Assembly: GCA_003695085.1 (NCBI GenBank)
Contig: RFIV01000230.1
Coordinates: 1 to 8,585 of the forward strand
Length of the DNA: 8,585 nucleotides
From: Gammaproteobacteria bacterium
GTDB taxonomy: Bacteria; Pseudomonadota; Gammaproteobacteria; Pseudomonadales; Oleiphilaceae
Reading direction: 5' to 3'
This document shows positions 7,009 through 8,585 of the stretch, piece by piece; the stretch's first letter is position 1, and each line of letters opens with the position of its first letter. The translations under genes and the position numbers were made by a program. The notes under the pieces were generated by a model. The model saw nothing but the letters and a program-made list of their open reading frames with translations. It ran no database searches and had not been told where the DNA came from.

Positions 7009-7386
7009 ATGACCACCCCCAGACCCTTGGACAATCCACTATACGAACTGCTCAAGCAGGAGAACATTGAGGCTTTCAATGCCGAGCGCAAGGCCAATCC
7101 GGAACTGGTGAGCCTGCGCGGCGGCGATTTCCGGGGGCTCGACCTCCGGGGCATGCTGGCAGATGGCCTCGACCTGCGCGACTGTTATTTCCGTGGGGCC
7201 GACTTGCGCGGCATCGACTTTCGCCGCGCGCATCTGGAAGGGGCCAGCATCGCCGGCACCAAGATCTCCGGCTGTTATTTCTCCCACCTGCTGCCCGCGG
7301 ACGAAATCATGATGTCCGTCACTCACGGGACGCGTCTCCGCTATCATCGTCCGCCAACCCCTTCACAGGATACGTCAGGGAGCTGA
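7009..7386 (+). CDS. Short pentapeptide-repeat protein
   Basis: A 125-residue protein, probably cytosolic. Residues 1-38 are a helical lead-in (NPLYELLKQENIEAFNAER). Residues about 39-92 are roughly eleven consecutive pentapeptides with Leu or Phe at the centre and frequent Asp before it (GDFRG, LDLRG, LDLRD, ADLRG, IDFRR, AHLEG), a pattern that folds into a right-handed quadrilateral beta-helix, here nearly three turns. Residues 93-125 carry LPADEIMMSVTHGTRLRY and a polar tail. It is much shorter than Qnr/MfpA gyrase-protecting proteins, so that function is not implied. I chose ATG 7009 over GTG 7003 because GAAGG (6996-7000) is eight bases from the ATG but only two from the GTG. The stop is three bases before the next start, and the next gene's ribosome site (AGGGAG, 7377-7382) lies inside this one, so they form an operon. 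Molecular function is unknown. Confidence 0.88.
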   Translation: MTTPRPLDNPLYELLKQENIEAFNAERKANPELVSLRGGDFRGLDLRGMLADGLDLRDCYFRGADLRGIDFRRAHLEGASIAGTKISGCYFSHLLPADEIMMSVTHGTRLRYHRPPTPSQDTSGS

Positions 7387-7389
7387 AAC

Positions 7390-8193
7390 ATGTATCTGCT
7401 TGGTGATCACTCACCCGCCGTCAACGGACTGCTGCGCACAGCCAACCAGGCCGCCCAGGCCCTGACCCGCGTGCTTCCGGAAAAGGGGCTGTCCTTTGAC
7501 CTGATGGCCGGGGCCATACTGGGGGAACACATTCCCAAAGGGCAGATCATTGTACTCAGGGCCGGCACCCTGACTGCAGCGCTGGGCGGGCGCGTGGGGT
7601 ACATTCATCAGGCCGGAGACATCTTCGGTTTTGAAGGCATCCATGCAGCCAACGAGATGAGCTACCAGGCCGAAGAACCTGTCTCGCTCATGTGTTATGA
7701 GACAGAACCCTTCTATGCATGGGTGGCCGCCGACCCGACACGGGCGCGCCTGTGGAATGACTACCTGACTGCCGTATGCGCCCTGTTCGGTCACGCTTAC
7801 ACCGACACCATCAAGGATCAGCATCGGCCTCAGGCGGGGTTCATCCGCTTCCGGGCCGGGGATACCATTGTCCGTCAGAACGACCCCATCGAGCACGTGT
7901 ATACCATGATGCGTGGCTCGGCGCGGGTACTGGTGGACGGCGTGGAAGTCGGAGAAGTCCGCGATGGCGAGGTGTTCGGGGCCATTGCTGCCATCAATCA
8001 GAGCCCGCGCACTGCCACCATTGTCGCCCGGGAGGACTGCACGGTCATGGCCGTGCCGGAAGAGCAGTTTGTTGCCCTGCTTCAGGCCCATCCGGATACG
8101 GCCATGCAGGTCATGCAGGGCATGGCCCGCATCATCAATGACCTCAACCGAAAACTGGCCGAAACACAGAAGCACAATCAGCCTCATGTCTGA
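7390..8193 (+). CDS. cbpA: Tandem cyclic-nucleotide-binding-fold protein without DNA-binding domain (CbpA-like)
   Basis: The 267 residues contain two cNMP-type beta-rolls. The N-terminal one (about 33-130, with LRAGTLTAALGG and AGDIFGFEGIHAANEM) is degenerate: it has no Arg in the place of a phosphate-binding cassette. The C-terminal one (about 148-250) is well formed: FRAGDTIVRQND, VYTMMRGSARVLVDG, and the cassette FGAIAAINQSPRTATIVA with the phosphate-binding Arg retained at 207. The Glu normally found in FGE is Ala (198). A helix follows (residues 237-260), but no helix-turn-helix, so it is not a CRP/FNR transcription factor. Pseudomonas aeruginosa CbpA (PA4704) is, from memory, a polar cAMP-binding protein with a degenerate N-terminal and an active C-terminal cNMP domain; the layout matches. 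The symbol is therefore tentative. AGGGAG at 7377-7382 lies seven bases before the ATG. The 3' end overlaps the Rieske gene by eight bases. Confidence 0.82.
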   Translation: MYLLGDHSPAVNGLLRTANQAAQALTRVLPEKGLSFDLMAGAILGEHIPKGQIIVLRAGTLTAALGGRVGYIHQAGDIFGFEGIHAANEMSYQAEEPVSLMCYETEPFYAWVAADPTRARLWNDYLTAVCALFGHAYTDTIKDQHRPQAGFIRFRAGDTIVRQNDPIEHVYTMMRGSARVLVDGVEVGEVRDGEVFGAIAAINQSPRTATIVAREDCTVMAVPEEQFVALLQAHPDTAMQVMQGMARIINDLNRKLAETQKHNQPHV

Positions 8194-8527
8194 ATCCCGC
8201 GCGCTGTGCCGCCTCGATGAACTGGAGGCAACCGGGGGGCGCTCCGTCGAAGTGGACGGTCGACCGCTGATGGTCATTCGCCATCAGGAACAGGTGCACG
8301 CCTATCTGAATCAGTGCCCGCATCAGCACGTTGAACTGAACTGGCAACCGGACCGTTTTTTCGACCCGGACGGCCTCTATCTGCAATGCAGCCTGCACGG
8401 TGCCCTGTTTCGGCCGGAGAGCGGCGTGTGCATCTTTGGCCCCTGTGCGGGCCAGTCACTCACACCGGTACCTGTCGAGATTCGTGAAGGCCAGGTCTGG
8501 CTTCAGGCCGACTTCACCGGCACCTGA
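8186..8527 (+). CDS. Small Rieske [2Fe-2S] ferredoxin-like protein
   Basis: A 113-residue single-domain Rieske protein with no signal peptide, so it should be cytosolic. The cluster ligands are CPH (C44, H46) and CSLH (C68, H71), separated by 21 residues, with the conserved HGALF after the second pair and a GPC-GQ-LTPVPV segment that packs against the cluster. Two further cysteines (C82, C87) lie in GVCIFGPCAG, a feature I associate with a family of small proteobacterial Rieske proteins. The Thr/Gly usually seen after the first His are Gln-His here. I chose ATG 8186 because the Rieske domain begins directly after it (RALCRLDEL) and an earlier start would overlap the cNMP gene deeply. There is no good ribosome site, so translation probably couples to the upstream gene. 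Likely role: one-electron carrier for an unidentified oxygenase or reductase, since no such partner is visible in the window. Confidence 0.9.
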   Translation: MSESRALCRLDELEATGGRSVEVDGRPLMVIRHQEQVHAYLNQCPHQHVELNWQPDRFFDPDGLYLQCSLHGALFRPESGVCIFGPCAGQSLTPVPVEIREGQVWLQADFTGT

Positions 8528-8585
8528 TCGCCCAACCCGATCCCGGCGGGTGACAGACGCAAGCGCCAGGCCAGCACTTCCACAC
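8503..8585 (-). CDS. sfsA: C-terminal end of SfsA (sugar fermentation stimulation protein), remainder outside window
   Basis: On the minus strand an open frame enters from the right edge and stops at TGA 8505-8503. The 26 visible codons begin VEVLAW and end PVKSA, and align from memory with the E. coli SfsA tail (VEILAY...SAEGMAL...LPV), keeping spacing and the L-S-x-x-G pattern. SfsA was named for stimulating maltose use in E. coli and has an OB-plus-nuclease-like fold; its biochemical role is not settled. The gene converges on the Rieske gene and overlaps its last 25 bases. With only 26 residues the assignment is moderate. Confidence 0.6.
   Translation of the reverse strand, partial: VEVLAWRLRLSPAGIGLGDQVPVKSA

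Noticed and set aside
7913..8185. In-frame upstream extension of the Rieske gene
   Set aside because: The extension lies out of frame inside the cNMP gene and gives a low-complexity Arg/Ser/Pro-rich translation. The Rieske fold starts immediately after ATG 8186.
7411..8277. 288-codon open frame on the minus strand opposite the cNMP gene
   Set aside because: It mirrors the cNMP coding frame, spans two well-supported plus-strand genes and shows no family motifs.
8536..8553. Short hairpin ACCCG...CGGGT after the Rieske stop
   Set aside because: The five-base stem has no T-tract and lies within the convincing sfsA coding tail.
1..8585. Mobile element, prophage, CRISPR or defence island
   Set aside because: I saw no transposase, integrase, direct-repeat arrays, tRNA or shift in composition; all genes look like conserved chromosomal genes.

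Overview
The window is a gene-dense stretch of a GC-rich chromosome (roughly 60% G+C by eye), almost certainly from a gammaproteobacterium. The indications are a thiD-thiE-hemL cluster, a class A penicillin-binding protein of the PBP1b type with a UB2H domain, a TPR lipoprotein next to it that resembles LpoP of Pseudomonas, a tandem cyclic-nucleotide-fold protein resembling Pseudomonas CbpA, and the end of sfsA. I cannot name the genus; a Chromatiales- or Pseudomonas-related lineage would fit. There are no mobile elements, RNA genes, CRISPR arrays or signs of recent transfer, so this looks like core genome.

Region 1 (1-2526, + strand) holds the 3' part of thiD, then thiE and hemL, joined by 4-base ATGA stop/start overlaps. 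This is a cofactor operon: two late steps of thiamine synthesis plus the PLP enzyme that makes 5-aminolevulinate for heme. Region 2 (2523-5281, - strand) converges on hemL with overlapping stop codons. It encodes the bifunctional peptidoglycan synthase PBP1b followed by a small outer-membrane-type lipoprotein with two TPRs, its probable activator. The two genes overlap by four bases (TTGA). The lipoprotein starts at TTG with a very strong Shine-Dalgarno sequence inside the last codons of the PBP gene.

Region 3 (5282-5350) is a 69-base divergent promoter region. Region 4 (5351-6916, + strand) is one large gene for a fused protein: an N-terminal kinase-fold domain of the aminoglycoside/choline phosphotransferase type and a C-terminal P-loop kinase domain. 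Its substrate is unknown. Region 5 (7009-8527, + strand), after a 92-base gap with a plausible -10 box, is a tight three-gene set: a short pentapeptide-repeat protein, a tandem cNMP-binding-fold protein without a DNA-binding domain (CbpA-like), and a small Rieske [2Fe-2S] protein. The C-terminal 26 codons of sfsA enter from the right edge on the - strand and overlap the Rieske gene.

The best-supported functional unit is PBP1b with its lipoprotein activator. The least understood parts are the kinase fusion and the pentapeptide/cNMP/Rieske operon. From memory, the run lpoP-mrcB-kinase fusion-pentapeptide-cbpA also occurs around PA4699-PA4704 in P. aeruginosa, so it may be an old conserved neighbourhood.
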